A stretch of DNA of 64,000 bases from an uncultured Piscirickettsiaceae bacterium (GTDB lineage: Bacteria; Pseudomonadota; Gammaproteobacteria; Methylococcales; Cycloclasticaceae): positions 1 to 64,000 of the forward strand of contig CAJXSK010000003.1 of assembly GCA_913061075.1 (NCBI GenBank), given 5' to 3'. Shown here piece after piece: positions 30,094-39,509 of the stretch (the stretch's first letter is position 1; the number at the start of each line of letters is the position of its first letter). Both the position numbers and the translations under genes were made by a program. The notes under the pieces are model-generated. The model was not told where the DNA came from and ran no database searches. It worked only from the letters and a program-made list of their open reading frames with translations.

Positions 30094-31128
30094 ATGTCTA
30101 CTTATACAATAACATGTGAGCAATTAAAGCTTTCACCGAAGACGTGGTTAATTACCGGTGTGGCTGGGTTTATCGGTTCAAATTTGCTAGAAACGTTACT
30201 GAAATTAAATCAACAGGTTGTTGGTTTAGATAACTTCTCTACAGGATTTCAATCTAATTTAGATCAAGTCAAAGAACTCGTTGGTGAAGATTGCTGGCAA
30301 AACTTCACGTTTATTGAAGGTGATATTCGCGAATTGGCTGATTGCCAAAAAGCGGTAAAAGACGTAGATTTTGTTTTGCACCAAGCCGCTTTAGGTAGTG
30401 TGCCGCGTTCATTAGCAGACCCAATAATAACCCATCAATCTAATTTAAACGGCTATCTGAATATGTTGGTGGCGGCGAGAGATGAGGGAGTTAAGCGTTT
30501 TGTCTATGCGGCATCGTCATCAACGTATGGCGATCACCCGGCTCTACCCAAGCAAGAAGATCATATTGGCAAGCCGCTGTCGCCTTATGCGGTAACCAAG
30601 TATGTCAATGAGTTATATGCCAACGTGTTTGGCGATGCATATGGCACTCAATCTATTGGCCTAAGGTATTTTAATGTGTTCGGCAAAAGACAAGATCCTA
30701 AAGGCGCTTACGCGGCGGTTATTCCATTATGGATTGGGCAGCTAATGTCTGGCACAGGTTGTAAAATTAACGGTGATGGTGAAACATCACGCGATTTTTG
30801 CTTTATAGATAACACCGTGCAAGCCAATATATTGGCAGCTACGACAAACAATGTTGAAGCAGTCAATCAGGTATACAACGTGGCGGTGGGTGAACGTACC
30901 TCACTTAATGAATTGTTTGCGATGATTCGTGATCAATTAGGTGGCATGAATCCCGATATTAAAACATTGGAAGCCGAGTATACGGACTTCAGAAAAGGTG
31001 ATGTACGTCATTCTCAAGCCGATATTTCAAAAATCAAAGACTTATTGGGCTATGAACCCACGCACACTATGTCGCAAGGCCTACAAGAAACCACGCAATG
31101 GTTTTTTGAGTCACTATCATCAAATTAA
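30094..31128 (+). CDS. NAD-dependent UDP-sugar epimerase (WbpP/TviC-like)
   Basis: [57 protein letters not shown] at 30094 preferred to the ORF start at 30037. Confidence 0.88.
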   Translation: MSTYTITCEQLKLSPKTWLITGVAGFIGSNLLETLLKLNQQVVGLDNFSTGFQSNLDQVKELVGEDCWQNFTFIEGDIRELADCQKAVKDVDFVLHQAALGSVPRSLADPIITHQSNLNGYLNMLVAARDEGVKRFVYAASSSTYGDHPALPKQEDHIGKPLSPYAVTKYVNELYANVFGDAYGTQSIGLRYFNVFGKRQDPKGAYAAVIPLWIGQLMSGTGCKINGDGETSRDFCFIDNTVQANILAATTNNVEAVNQVYNVAVGERTSLNELFAMIRDQLGGMNPDIKTLEAEYTDFRKGDVRHSQADISKIKDLLGYEPTHTMSQGLQETTQWFFESLSSN

Positions 31129-31154
31129 TAATACAAATGGAGTTATAAAAACGC

Positions 31155-32477
31155 ATGGATAATTCAACAGTTAACAGTGTTGCCGTCGTTGGCTTAGGTT
31201 ACGTCGGTTTGCCGCTTGCAGTCGCCTTGGGTAAAAAATTAAAAACGATAGGTTTTGATTTGGATGAAAACAAATTAGCGAGCTATCGTCAGGGAATTGA
31301 TGTCAATAACGAAGTGGATAAAGAGACATTGCTTGCATCTACGCACCTCGAATTTACCAATGACCCAAAACGATTATCTGAAGTTGAGATGGTGATTGTG
31401 GCCGTACCTACGCCAATTGACCATGCGCGCAGGCCAGATTTAACGCCATTATTGGGCGCAAGTAAAACAGTAGGGCAGAACATATCTCCAAATACTGTTG
31501 TTGTATTCGAATCAACCGTCTACCCAGGCTGTACAGAAGATGATTGTGTGCCGGTGTTGGAAAAAGAATCGGGTATGGAGTGGTCTGGTAGAGAAGGGTC
31601 TAGTGCTGGCGAAAATGGTTTTTATATTGGTTATTCGCCCGAGCGTATCAACCCAGGGGATAAAACCCACAGGCTAGAAAATATTACGAAAATTGTATCG
31701 GGTGATACAGCAGAAACATTAGAAAAAGTGGCAGGGTTATACGAAAGAATCATCACCGTTGGCGTTCACCGAGCTTCAGGTATTGCTGTGGCAGAAGCGG
31801 CTAAAGTAATTGAAAACACCCAGCGTGACTTAAATATTGCATTAATGAATGAGCTAGCACTCATTTTTCATAAATTAGGCATCGATACACAAGAAGTGTT
31901 AGAAGCGGCTGGAACCAAATGGAATTTCTTAAAATTCTTCCCTGGCTTAGTTGGCGGGCATTGTATTGGTGTGGATCCCTATTATTTAACTTACAAAGCA
32001 GAATCTGTAGGTTACCATCCACAAGTCATATTGGCAGGTCGTAAGATCAATGATGGCATGGGTGCATACATAGCCGAGCAAACCATTAAAAAGCTTATCA
32101 GAAATGGTAAAGCCATTAATGGTGCTAAAGTGACCGTCTTAGGCTTAACCTTTAAAGAAGATTGCCCTGATTTAAGAAATTCACGCGTGTCAGACATTAT
32201 AGAAGAGCTAAAAACGTATTGTTGTGATGTAAGCGTACATGATCCGATGGCGGAAAAAGCGGAGGCACTGCGCGAATACGATGTGAACCTAGTAGATTGG
32301 GATGCGCTAGAAAAAGCAGATGCAGTGGTGCTTGCTGTAGGGCATAAACAATACAAGTTGCTAGACGTTGCTGATTTTAAAAGCATCATGTCGGAAGAGG
32401 GTATATTGATGGACGTTAAATCAGCCCTTAACAAGAAGCAATTCGCAGAAGAAGGGTTGGAAATTTGGCGCTTATAA
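31155..32477 (+). CDS. UDP-N-acetyl sugar 6-dehydrogenase (TviB/WbpA family)
   Basis: SVAVVGLGYVGLPLAVALGKK, GGHCIGVDPYYLTYKAE, VTVLGLTFKEDCPDLRNSRVSDI. Confidence 0.9.
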   Translation: MDNSTVNSVAVVGLGYVGLPLAVALGKKLKTIGFDLDENKLASYRQGIDVNNEVDKETLLASTHLEFTNDPKRLSEVEMVIVAVPTPIDHARRPDLTPLLGASKTVGQNISPNTVVVFESTVYPGCTEDDCVPVLEKESGMEWSGREGSSAGENGFYIGYSPERINPGDKTHRLENITKIVSGDTAETLEKVAGLYERIITVGVHRASGIAVAEAAKVIENTQRDLNIALMNELALIFHKLGIDTQEVLEAAGTKWNFLKFFPGLVGGHCIGVDPYYLTYKAESVGYHPQVILAGRKINDGMGAYIAEQTIKKLIRNGKAINGAKVTVLGLTFKEDCPDLRNSRVSDIIEELKTYCCDVSVHDPMAEKAEALREYDVNLVDWDALEKADAVVLAVGHKQYKLLDVADFKSIMSEEGILMDVKSALNKKQFAEEGLEIWRL

Positions 32478-32545
32478 CGGTTGGTTTTTTATATAAACCG
32501 TATAAGTGTCAAAAAAATTTACACATTCCTATTTAATACTTGTTT

Positions 32546-32574
32546 GTGAGTAAATAACTATTTAATAACCTCAC
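32546..32574. promoter_or_regulatory. Nested inverted repeat upstream of the sigma-54 promoter (candidate enhancer-binding site)
   Basis: GTGAG-TAAATA-AC-TATTTA-ATAAC-CTCAC, 24 bp upstream of the -24 element. Confidence 0.35.
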
Positions 32575-32597
32575 TTAAATCAATGGGATATGGAACA

Positions 32598-32613
32598 TGG
32601 CTTGAATGTTGCT
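32598..32613 (+). promoter_or_regulatory. Sigma-54 (RpoN) -24/-12 promoter
   Basis: TGGCTTG-AATG-TTGCT versus TGGCACG-N4-TTGCW; about 38 bp upstream of the GTG at 32652. Confidence 0.78.
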
Positions 32614-32651
32614 TTATTTTAAATATATAAATTTCTATAGCCGAGGTTATC

Positions 32652-32705
32652 GTGTCGGAACTAAATAAAAAACCAACAGTGTCGGAACTAAATAAAAAAC
32701 CAACA
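32652..32705 (+). repeat. Perfect 27-bp x2 tandem direct repeat containing the start codon
   Basis: GTGTCGGAACTAAATAAAAAACCAACA at 32652-32678 and 32679-32705. Confidence 0.97.
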
Positions 32706-33338
32706 GAAGAACAAAACGTATCTAACGTAGATAAAAGCCGCCGCCGCTTTACAAAAGCAGGTGCAGCTACACCTATTTTGTTGACATTAGCTAGCCAACC
32801 TGCCTTTGGCTGGGGTAACGGTGGTATGCAATGTATGTCAAATATGATGTCGGGTAATTTATCAGATCCAAACAGGGGAAACTGTGAGCTGGGGTGGAGC
32901 CCCGGTGGTTGGTGTAATGTTGGTGGTAAAGTGAATGGTATGGATACTATTTGGGCTTGGACTGATGCGGGCTATAATTACGGTGTCTTTTTTAAAGATA
33001 CTATGCCGCCATCTCCAAAACCAGCAGGTTGCACGGGTGGACAAAAACGAGGTAAATCTATATGTTACGTAGGTGGGTCAACAATAGGTGATATGCCGTC
33101 GGCGATAAATGCAGATGGCTTTGCTAGCGATACACCGCTAAGAGATATAGTTTGTAAAACGGGGGTTGCCAAGGGTAAAGCTACCGATACACGGCACTGT
33201 GTTGTGGCTTATTTAAACGCCAGTCTATCCATGTTAAATTACATTTTGACGAAACAACAGGTAATCGATTTGTGTAATGGTGGTCCGGTTCCAGGTGGCT
33301 TATCTTTAAGGGCTTTCTTAGACACAACTTGGCAGTAA
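32652..33338 (+). CDS. Cys-rich exported protein with Tat-like signal; possible substrate of the downstream HPr-rel-A-like module
   Basis: SRRRFTKAGAATPILLTLASQPAFG signal; 8 Cys; MQCMSNMMSGNLSDPNRGNCELGWSPGGWC segment. Confidence 0.7.
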   Translation: MSELNKKPTVSELNKKPTEEQNVSNVDKSRRRFTKAGAATPILLTLASQPAFGWGNGGMQCMSNMMSGNLSDPNRGNCELGWSPGGWCNVGGKVNGMDTIWAWTDAGYNYGVFFKDTMPPSPKPAGCTGGQKRGKSICYVGGSTIGDMPSAINADGFASDTPLRDIVCKTGVAKGKATDTRHCVVAYLNASLSMLNYILTKQQVIDLCNGGPVPGGLSLRAFLDTTWQ

Positions 33339-33371
33339 AGAATTGTTTGTAAAAAAGTAATTTCCGGCTTT

Positions 33372-33635
33372 ATGAGGTATGTTTTAAGTGGTTCATTACG
33401 GTTTAACTACATAGGGCCTGATGAGTGTGTTGTTTATAAAATAAAAAGCTCGGATACATTGTTGCTTGAGAGTAGAGCTGCTAATATCCTCGAATCACTA
33501 TCCACTAAACCCTCCACAGTTGACCAATTAGAAGCTTGTGGTATAAAGGGTATTGAGTCGGATCCCGAGAGCTTAAGATTAGATGAAGGGCTAAATCATT
33601 TAGTAGCGGCAGGACTCATTAAAGTAGTAGCTTAA
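33372..33635 (+). CDS. PqqD-like protein (HPr-rel-A system type)
   Basis: 87 aa; VYKIKSSDTLLLESRAANILESLSTKPSTVDQLEA winged-helix PqqD pattern; position before HprK-like kinase. Confidence 0.72.
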   Translation: MRYVLSGSLRFNYIGPDECVVYKIKSSDTLLLESRAANILESLSTKPSTVDQLEACGIKGIESDPESLRLDEGLNHLVAAGLIKVVA

Positions 33636-33641
33636 ACACAT

Positions 33642-34547
33642 TTGAAATTATCTGATTTAACTCTTCTTGATGTAAAAAAACGGCTGTCTAACGAAGGCAT
33701 CTTTTTTAATATTGGTTTTTCTACGGTGTGTTTAAAATCTACGTTGCCTAATGTGGCAGAAAACCTCCATGCATTTTATGCCTTTAACGAGCTAGCAGAA
33801 AATAGTGATTTTGTTGATTTCACCATTACCTTGGATTGTCATTGGTTAAGGCGCTGGTATAAATCCCAGGCTAACTTTTCGTTTGATGGTCATTATCCCT
33901 TTAAGCCATTACCTCAAGATCAAGCATTTGCGATGTTTGAGTGGAGTTTCAACTGGGTTATTGCACATCATTCACATCAATATTTAGTCATTCATTCTGC
34001 GGTACTTGAAAAGAACGGTAAGGCATTAATATTCCCTGGTACGCCAGGTAGTGGTAAAAGTACGTTATGTGCTGCTTTAACAGGGCGTGGTTGGCGCTTG
34101 TTGTCCGATGAAATGGCGTTGGTTAGTCGTGCAACAGGGTTGTTACAGCCTATTCCACGGCCTATCAGCCTTAAAAACGAATCTATTAGTATTATTAATG
34201 AGTATGTTCCTGAATTTATTATAGGTGAGCCTGTGCACGATACGGCTAAAGGCTCGGTTGCACATGTTCGTGTGCCAGAAAGTAGTGTCCAGGCTACTAA
34301 TGACTTAGTGTATCCATCCGCGGTTATTTTCCCTAAATATAAAAAAGGGGCTGACACGCAGCTAACGGAAATAACAAAAGGTGTTGGCTTTATGAAAACT
34401 GCTGAAAACAGTTTTAATTACAATGTGTTAGGCGAGCAAGGCTTTGAAACATTAGGGGAGCTCGCTGACCGTTGTAATTTTTATGAGTTTGAATACCAGT
34501 CCTTAGACGAAGCTGTTGCCTTGTTTGATGAAATGGTATCGAGTTAA
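33642..34547 (+). CDS. HprK-related kinase A-like protein
   Basis: VIHSAVLEKNGKALIFPGTPGSGKSTLCAALTGRGWRLLSDEMALV (Walker A plus HprK-like SDE); probable TTG start. Confidence 0.85.
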   Translation: MKLSDLTLLDVKKRLSNEGIFFNIGFSTVCLKSTLPNVAENLHAFYAFNELAENSDFVDFTITLDCHWLRRWYKSQANFSFDGHYPFKPLPQDQAFAMFEWSFNWVIAHHSHQYLVIHSAVLEKNGKALIFPGTPGSGKSTLCAALTGRGWRLLSDEMALVSRATGLLQPIPRPISLKNESISIINEYVPEFIIGEPVHDTAKGSVAHVRVPESSVQATNDLVYPSAVIFPKYKKGADTQLTEITKGVGFMKTAENSFNYNVLGEQGFETLGELADRCNFYEFEYQSLDEAVALFDEMVSS

Positions 34548-35614
34548 TGGCTATTAAGCGCCCCTTGTTAACACAAGCACTAGCAAGTACTGATAATGTT
34601 GTTCAGTGGAGTAATCAGCAATGGTCACTATTAATAAGGCAAGCTCGAAGAGCTAATTTGCTAAGCAGAGTGGCTTGTCAGCCTTTTGAAAAAGTGCCAG
34701 AAAAAGCACAACAACATTTTATAAACGCTAAGACGGTTGCTGACGCAAATGCTCGAGCGGTAAGGTTAGAGGTGGCGGATATTCAGCGAGTATTGTCTGA
34801 AGAAAAAATCCCTTTTGTTTTGCTAAAAGGGGCTGCATATTTGGTGGCGGGTTTTGATTTTGGACAATCGAGAGTGTATTCAGATGTTGATATTTTGGTT
34901 GAAAAGTCGAAACTGAATTTAGCAGAAAAGCTGTTTATCCAAAACGGCTGGATGACAACGAAGCTTAACGCTTATGATCAAAAGTATTATCGTGAATGGA
35001 TGCACGAGTTGCCACCCTTAAGGCACATGAAGCGCCATTCTTCACTTGATGTGCATCACACGATTGTTCCGCCTACATCGGTGTATGAGCTTGAAATTGA
35101 TAAGTTGTGGGAGCGCTGTGTACCTGTAGAAGGTTTGGCTGATGTGTTTGTGCTTTCAAAAAATGATATGTTGCTTCATAGTGCCGTACATTTGTTCAGC
35201 GATGGAGATTTTGAGAATGGCATAAGAGATTTGTCTGATATTGCTTGTATGGTCGGTGAGTTTTCTAGTGCCGAGAATTTTTGGGTTGATTTAGAGCAAA
35301 GGGCGGTTGAGCTTGGTTTGATTGAGCCCATGTTTTACGCATTGCGTTACGCGCAATATTTTTTGGAACTGGATGTGCCAAAGGACGTATTGGACAGATT
35401 TCAAAAACGGGCAGGTTGTGGAAGAATTAAGCTTAGTGTTATGGATTGGTTGTTTAAACGTGGCTTATTACCGAACCATGAATCTTGTACAGATGTGTTT
35501 TCTTCAACAGCTATGCTTATTCTATTTGTGCGTTCCCATTATTTAAGAATGCCAATAACTTTGTTGATGCCACATTTAATAAGAAAATCACTACACAAAG
35601 AAGATGCGGCTTAA
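34547..35614 (+). CDS. Nucleotidyltransferase-fold family protein (NTP_transf_5-like)
   Basis: IPFVLLKGAAYLVAGFDFGQSRVYSDVDILVEKSKLNLAEKLF; SLDVHHTI. Confidence 0.82.
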   Translation: MAIKRPLLTQALASTDNVVQWSNQQWSLLIRQARRANLLSRVACQPFEKVPEKAQQHFINAKTVADANARAVRLEVADIQRVLSEEKIPFVLLKGAAYLVAGFDFGQSRVYSDVDILVEKSKLNLAEKLFIQNGWMTTKLNAYDQKYYREWMHELPPLRHMKRHSSLDVHHTIVPPTSVYELEIDKLWERCVPVEGLADVFVLSKNDMLLHSAVHLFSDGDFENGIRDLSDIACMVGEFSSAENFWVDLEQRAVELGLIEPMFYALRYAQYFLELDVPKDVLDRFQKRAGCGRIKLSVMDWLFKRGLLPNHESCTDVFSSTAMLILFVRSHYLRMPITLLMPHLIRKSLHKEDAA

Positions 35615-35625
35615 ATTATAGCAAT

Positions 35626-36867
35626 TTAATGCCGTGTTTCTTGTGGGTTCTCGTTAACCATGGTTAGTAGGATGGTGATGATATCTTGAGTTTCTTTGGA
35701 TATGTCTTCTTGGCTGTATTGCATCCAAGCTAAAACGCCACGTTCACCAAGTTTAGATAGGTCTTCTGGAAGCTCTATTTTGGAATCTGCAATGCCTTCT
35801 TGATTTAAAAATTTTATTAAATTTTTAAGCTTTAACTTTTCGGACTGTGCGCTGATCTTTGGGTTTATTTTTGTAAATAATTCTTTAGCTATCTTTTCTT
35901 GCCGTTTTCGTTTATTCGCTTCACTTTTCTTTTTTGATAGGCTAACTTTCTTTTCTAGGGTCGTTTTTTTTTTGCTTTTAGGTGACGCCTTGTATTGGAG
36001 TTCATTTAACTCGCTGAGGAAAACACCCATTTTATTTTGTACCGGTGGAGGTAGTAATTGCTCTTTTGCTAGCCCTTCAACAACATTTTTAAATTCTGTA
36101 AGGCCGATTTTGTGTTGCTCTTCAATCATGCCTTGTAAGAGTAATCGACTGCATATTAAATTGATCCAACGAGGTACACCAGAGCTAAATTTTTGGATGA
36201 AGGGGAAAATAGCAGGGTCAAGAGCAGGGTCGTTATCCCAACCTACTCGTTCAAGACGGTATTTAATGTACTCTTCAGTTTGTTGTTCATCTAGTGAGTT
36301 TAAGGAGCATGTTGCAATAATTCGCTGATGAAGTTGTTGTAACTGAGGCGAGTGAACAAGTGTAAGAAGTTCTTCTTGGCCAATAAGAAAAATTTGTAAT
36401 AGTGGTGTATTGGCGTGCTGTAAGTTTGTAAGGAGGCGAAGTTCTTCAATGGCATCTTTTGAAAGTGCTTGAGCTTCATCAACAATAAGCACGGCTCTTT
36501 TGTCTTCACGCTTGAGCCTAACTAAATAGTTCTCAAGATTATTTAATAGCTGTGACTTATGATCAGTTTCACCAGCTAATCCAAAACGATAAACAGTCGA
36601 ACGAAGTAGGTCGTCGGCTTTTAATTGAGAGCACTCAATAGTGGAAACAACAACGTTGCTATCGAGCATTTCTGTTGTTATTTCATTAATAAGCGTTGTT
36701 TTCCCTGTGCCTGGTTGCCCTGTTATCATGATAAAGCCTTCACCACGGTGAAGCGCATATTCCATGTAGGATTTGGCCTTTTTATAGGTGCTATGATCGT
36801 AACAAAGCCTTGAGTCAGGGCTTAAACGAAAGGGTTCTTCACGTAGGTTGTAAAATTGTTCGTACAT
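35626..36867 (-). CDS. ExeA-like AAA ATPase, XrtA/PEP-CTERM-associated type
   Basis: MYEQFYNLREEPFRLSPDSRLCY, ITGQPGTGKTTLINEI, AVLIVDEAQALS, Lys-rich C-terminal extension. Confidence 0.85.
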   Translation of the reverse strand: MYEQFYNLREEPFRLSPDSRLCYDHSTYKKAKSYMEYALHRGEGFIMITGQPGTGKTTLINEITTEMLDSNVVVSTIECSQLKADDLLRSTVYRFGLAGETDHKSQLLNNLENYLVRLKREDKRAVLIVDEAQALSKDAIEELRLLTNLQHANTPLLQIFLIGQEELLTLVHSPQLQQLHQRIIATCSLNSLDEQQTEEYIKYRLERVGWDNDPALDPAIFPFIQKFSSGVPRWINLICSRLLLQGMIEEQHKIGLTEFKNVVEGLAKEQLLPPPVQNKMGVFLSELNELQYKASPKSKKKTTLEKKVSLSKKKSEANKRKRQEKIAKELFTKINPKISAQSEKLKLKNLIKFLNQEGIADSKIELPEDLSKLGERGVLAWMQYSQEDISKETQDIITILLTMVNENPQETRH

Positions 36868-37074
36868 AATTAAATTTTCTTATATTTCCTTTAAGTGTAG
36901 CCGAAATTTCTGAAACTTCGAGGCTCCTTGCCGATATTCAGTTATCTTGGGATTTTACACCATTTAACAAGTTTAAGTTTGCGTATAATAATTATATTGA
37001 AGTTGGCTGAACCCGGAATGAATCTTGGTTCTTGTTGTGTTTGATATGTGTATGATTTTTTTGAATTCAAGCGT

Positions 37075-38091
37075 ATGAAAGTTTTATTAATAAAAACATC
37101 ATCAATGGGTGATGTCGTGCATGCGCTACCAGCAGTGACTGATGCTGTTATGGCGAACCCTGCTATTTCATTTGATTGGGTGGTGGAAGAGTCATTTAAA
37201 GATATTCCAGAAATGCACCCCAGTGTTGATAGAGTGATACCGGTTGCGGTGAGAAAGTGGCGGAAAGCGCCGTTTAAGTATTTATCTGATATTCGTTCGA
37301 GCATTAAAGATATTAAAAAAGGAAAGTATGATGTGGTGATAGATGCGCAAGGCTTGATAAAAAGCGCTTTTTTTACTCATTTTGCACGAGGTGAGAAGTA
37401 TGGTTTATCTAAAATCAGCGCTAAGGAACCATTGGCGTCTATGGCGTATGATTTTAAAATAGATGTGCCAAAAGGGCTGCATGCAATTGAGAGAGTAAGG
37501 CACTTGTTTGCAAGAAGCATTGGTTATGAATTTAACTCTGATGCATTGTCTTACGGGCTTAGAAAAAATGACTTTATTGAGCCGGCCTTGTTGACACAAC
37601 CTTATGTCGTTTTTTTACATGGGACGACATGGGCGAGTAAACATTGGCCCATTGAGTATTGGAAAGAGTTAGTGCTAAAAGCAACAAACAAAGGTTTTAG
37701 TATTTATCTTCCATGGGGCATTATTACGGAACAAAAACGTGCTGAAGAATTATCTAGGTTGTCAAAAGACGTACATGTACTGCCACGCTCATCAATTAAA
37801 CAACTCGCTGGCATATTAATGCATGCGAGAGGTGTTGTAGGTGTAGATAGTGGGTTGTCTCATTTGGCAGCTGCTTGCGGAACAGCTGTAGTAACACTTT
37901 ATGGCTCTACAAGCGCCAAGTTAACAGGGACAATGGGCGAAAAAAACACGGCTTTACAAGCGGCCTTTAAATGCTCGCCATGTTTAAGGAAAGAGTGCGA
38001 TTATTCCATACCAACAGACGTTCAACCTGCATGCTACCAAGAGCTAGTGCCTAAAGCTGTGTGGGGCCAGTTAGAGGCATTAATGAAATGA
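37075..38091 (+). CDS. waaC: Lipopolysaccharide heptosyltransferase I
   Basis: MKVLLIKTSSMGDVVHALPAVTDA; VGVDSGLSHLAAACGTAVVTLYGSTSAKLTG; ATG at 37075 preferred. Confidence 0.9.
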   Translation: MKVLLIKTSSMGDVVHALPAVTDAVMANPAISFDWVVEESFKDIPEMHPSVDRVIPVAVRKWRKAPFKYLSDIRSSIKDIKKGKYDVVIDAQGLIKSAFFTHFARGEKYGLSKISAKEPLASMAYDFKIDVPKGLHAIERVRHLFARSIGYEFNSDALSYGLRKNDFIEPALLTQPYVVFLHGTTWASKHWPIEYWKELVLKATNKGFSIYLPWGIITEQKRAEELSRLSKDVHVLPRSSIKQLAGILMHARGVVGVDSGLSHLAAACGTAVVTLYGSTSAKLTGTMGEKNTALQAAFKCSPCLRKECDYSIPTDVQPACYQELVPKAVWGQLEALMK

Positions 38092-39509
38092 CGCTTGAAC
38101 AATTAGAATCATGGGCTAAAAACGCTGATGATAACTGTCACGTTAAACTGAATGGTGCTGCTTTATTATTAGAGGAAAGTTTAAGGCACCTACCGAGAAA
38201 ACGTTTAACGTGCCGTGCAAAATGGCAAGGCCAAGCAGTTATCGCTAAGTTCTTTTATGGTAGTCAATTTTTAAAACATCTTACCCAAGAAGAATCAGTC
38301 TTAAATGCATTAATTGATGCAAATATCAAAACACCAAATTTACTTCATGTTCATCAGCAAGATGATTTTGGAGTATTGATTATTGAATTTAAACCTGAAT
38401 CAACCACCTTGTTAAATTGGCTAAATGATGCGCCTGTCGAGCCGGTGTTTGAATCGATATTGTCGAATGTGACGAATGTGATGTTGGCTTGTCATAAATT
38501 AGGGTTTGAAATTAGAGATCCACACCTTGATAATTTCTTGGTTCAACATAATGAAGTGTTCATTATTGATGCGGGTGACATTAACTCAACAGGTGTTTGT
38601 TTGGGTGATATGCAGTCGATCAAGAACTTAGCGCTATTGTATGCGCAATTACCGGTTGTTTTGGATGCTGTTGCTTTTCAGGTTTTAGATAAAATAATTA
38701 ATGGTTCGAGTTTGAATAGTTCTATAAACAAAGAATATTGGCAGACATTAGTTTTAGAACAACGCCGTTGGCGCCAAAAAAAATTCATTGATAAAAAAGT
38801 ATTTAGAGAATGCTCGGCATTTATCTGCGAACAGTCAAATTCGAAGTTTTTGGTGGCTAAACGTATTGCTTATACGCCTGAAATGGAACAAGCGTTACAA
38901 GAACCAGACGCGCTTATTGAAAACGGTCATTTACTTAAAGATGGCAATACGGCAACGGTGGCTCGTGTTGAAATTAACGGTCAGTACTATGTGTTAAAGC
39001 GGTACAACATCAAAAAACCTATTCATTCGATAATAAGGGGCTTTAAATGGTCAAGGGCCGCAGTGTCTTGGAGAAATGGTTTGCTGTTAGAAATGTTAGG
39101 TATTCCTACTGCAAAATCCTATGCATTAATTGAAGAACGTTGGGGCGGCTTAAGGAGGCGCTCGTATTTATTGTCTGAATATATTGATGCACCACAGGCC
39201 TGGGATATTTATGAGGGAGATAGTTATAGTGAGCAAGATAAAATAGAGTGGGCAGAAAAAATATACGGTTTATTTATGCTTTTAAAACAAAGCCAAATTA
39301 GCCATGGTGATTTGAAAGCACAGAATATTTTATGTCCCCCAAACGGAGCTTTATTTATAGATTTAGATGGAATGAAATCGAAACAATCACCTAAGGGCTT
39401 TAATCGGCAATTTAATAAAGACATTAATCGGTTTCATATTAGTTGGCCCGAAAAATGGAAATTTAATCCTTATTTTTTTGATCGCCTTACAAAGGTTAAT
39501 AAAGCGTGA
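38088..39509 (+). CDS. Tandem-domain LPS-core kinase-like protein
   Basis: Two kinase-like halves: EIRDPHLDNFLVQHNEVFIIDAGD and ISHGDLKAQNILCPPNGALFIDLDGMK; ATGA overlap with waaC. Confidence 0.75.
   Translation: MTLEQLESWAKNADDNCHVKLNGAALLLEESLRHLPRKRLTCRAKWQGQAVIAKFFYGSQFLKHLTQEESVLNALIDANIKTPNLLHVHQQDDFGVLIIEFKPESTTLLNWLNDAPVEPVFESILSNVTNVMLACHKLGFEIRDPHLDNFLVQHNEVFIIDAGDINSTGVCLGDMQSIKNLALLYAQLPVVLDAVAFQVLDKIINGSSLNSSINKEYWQTLVLEQRRWRQKKFIDKKVFRECSAFICEQSNSKFLVAKRIAYTPEMEQALQEPDALIENGHLLKDGNTATVARVEINGQYYVLKRYNIKKPIHSIIRGFKWSRAAVSWRNGLLLEMLGIPTAKSYALIEERWGGLRRRSYLLSEYIDAPQAWDIYEGDSYSEQDKIEWAEKIYGLFMLLKQSQISHGDLKAQNILCPPNGALFIDLDGMKSKQSPKGFNRQFNKDINRFHISWPEKWKFNPYFFDRLTKVNKA

Noticed and set aside
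32470-32500. Imperfect hairpin TATAACGGTT...AACCGTATA after the sugar dehydrogenase gene
   Set aside because: Stem has a bulge, is A/T-weak and lacks a clean U-tract; not enough to call a terminator.
36942-37304. 120-aa - strand ORF
   Set aside because: Mostly antisense to waaC; no recognisable family.
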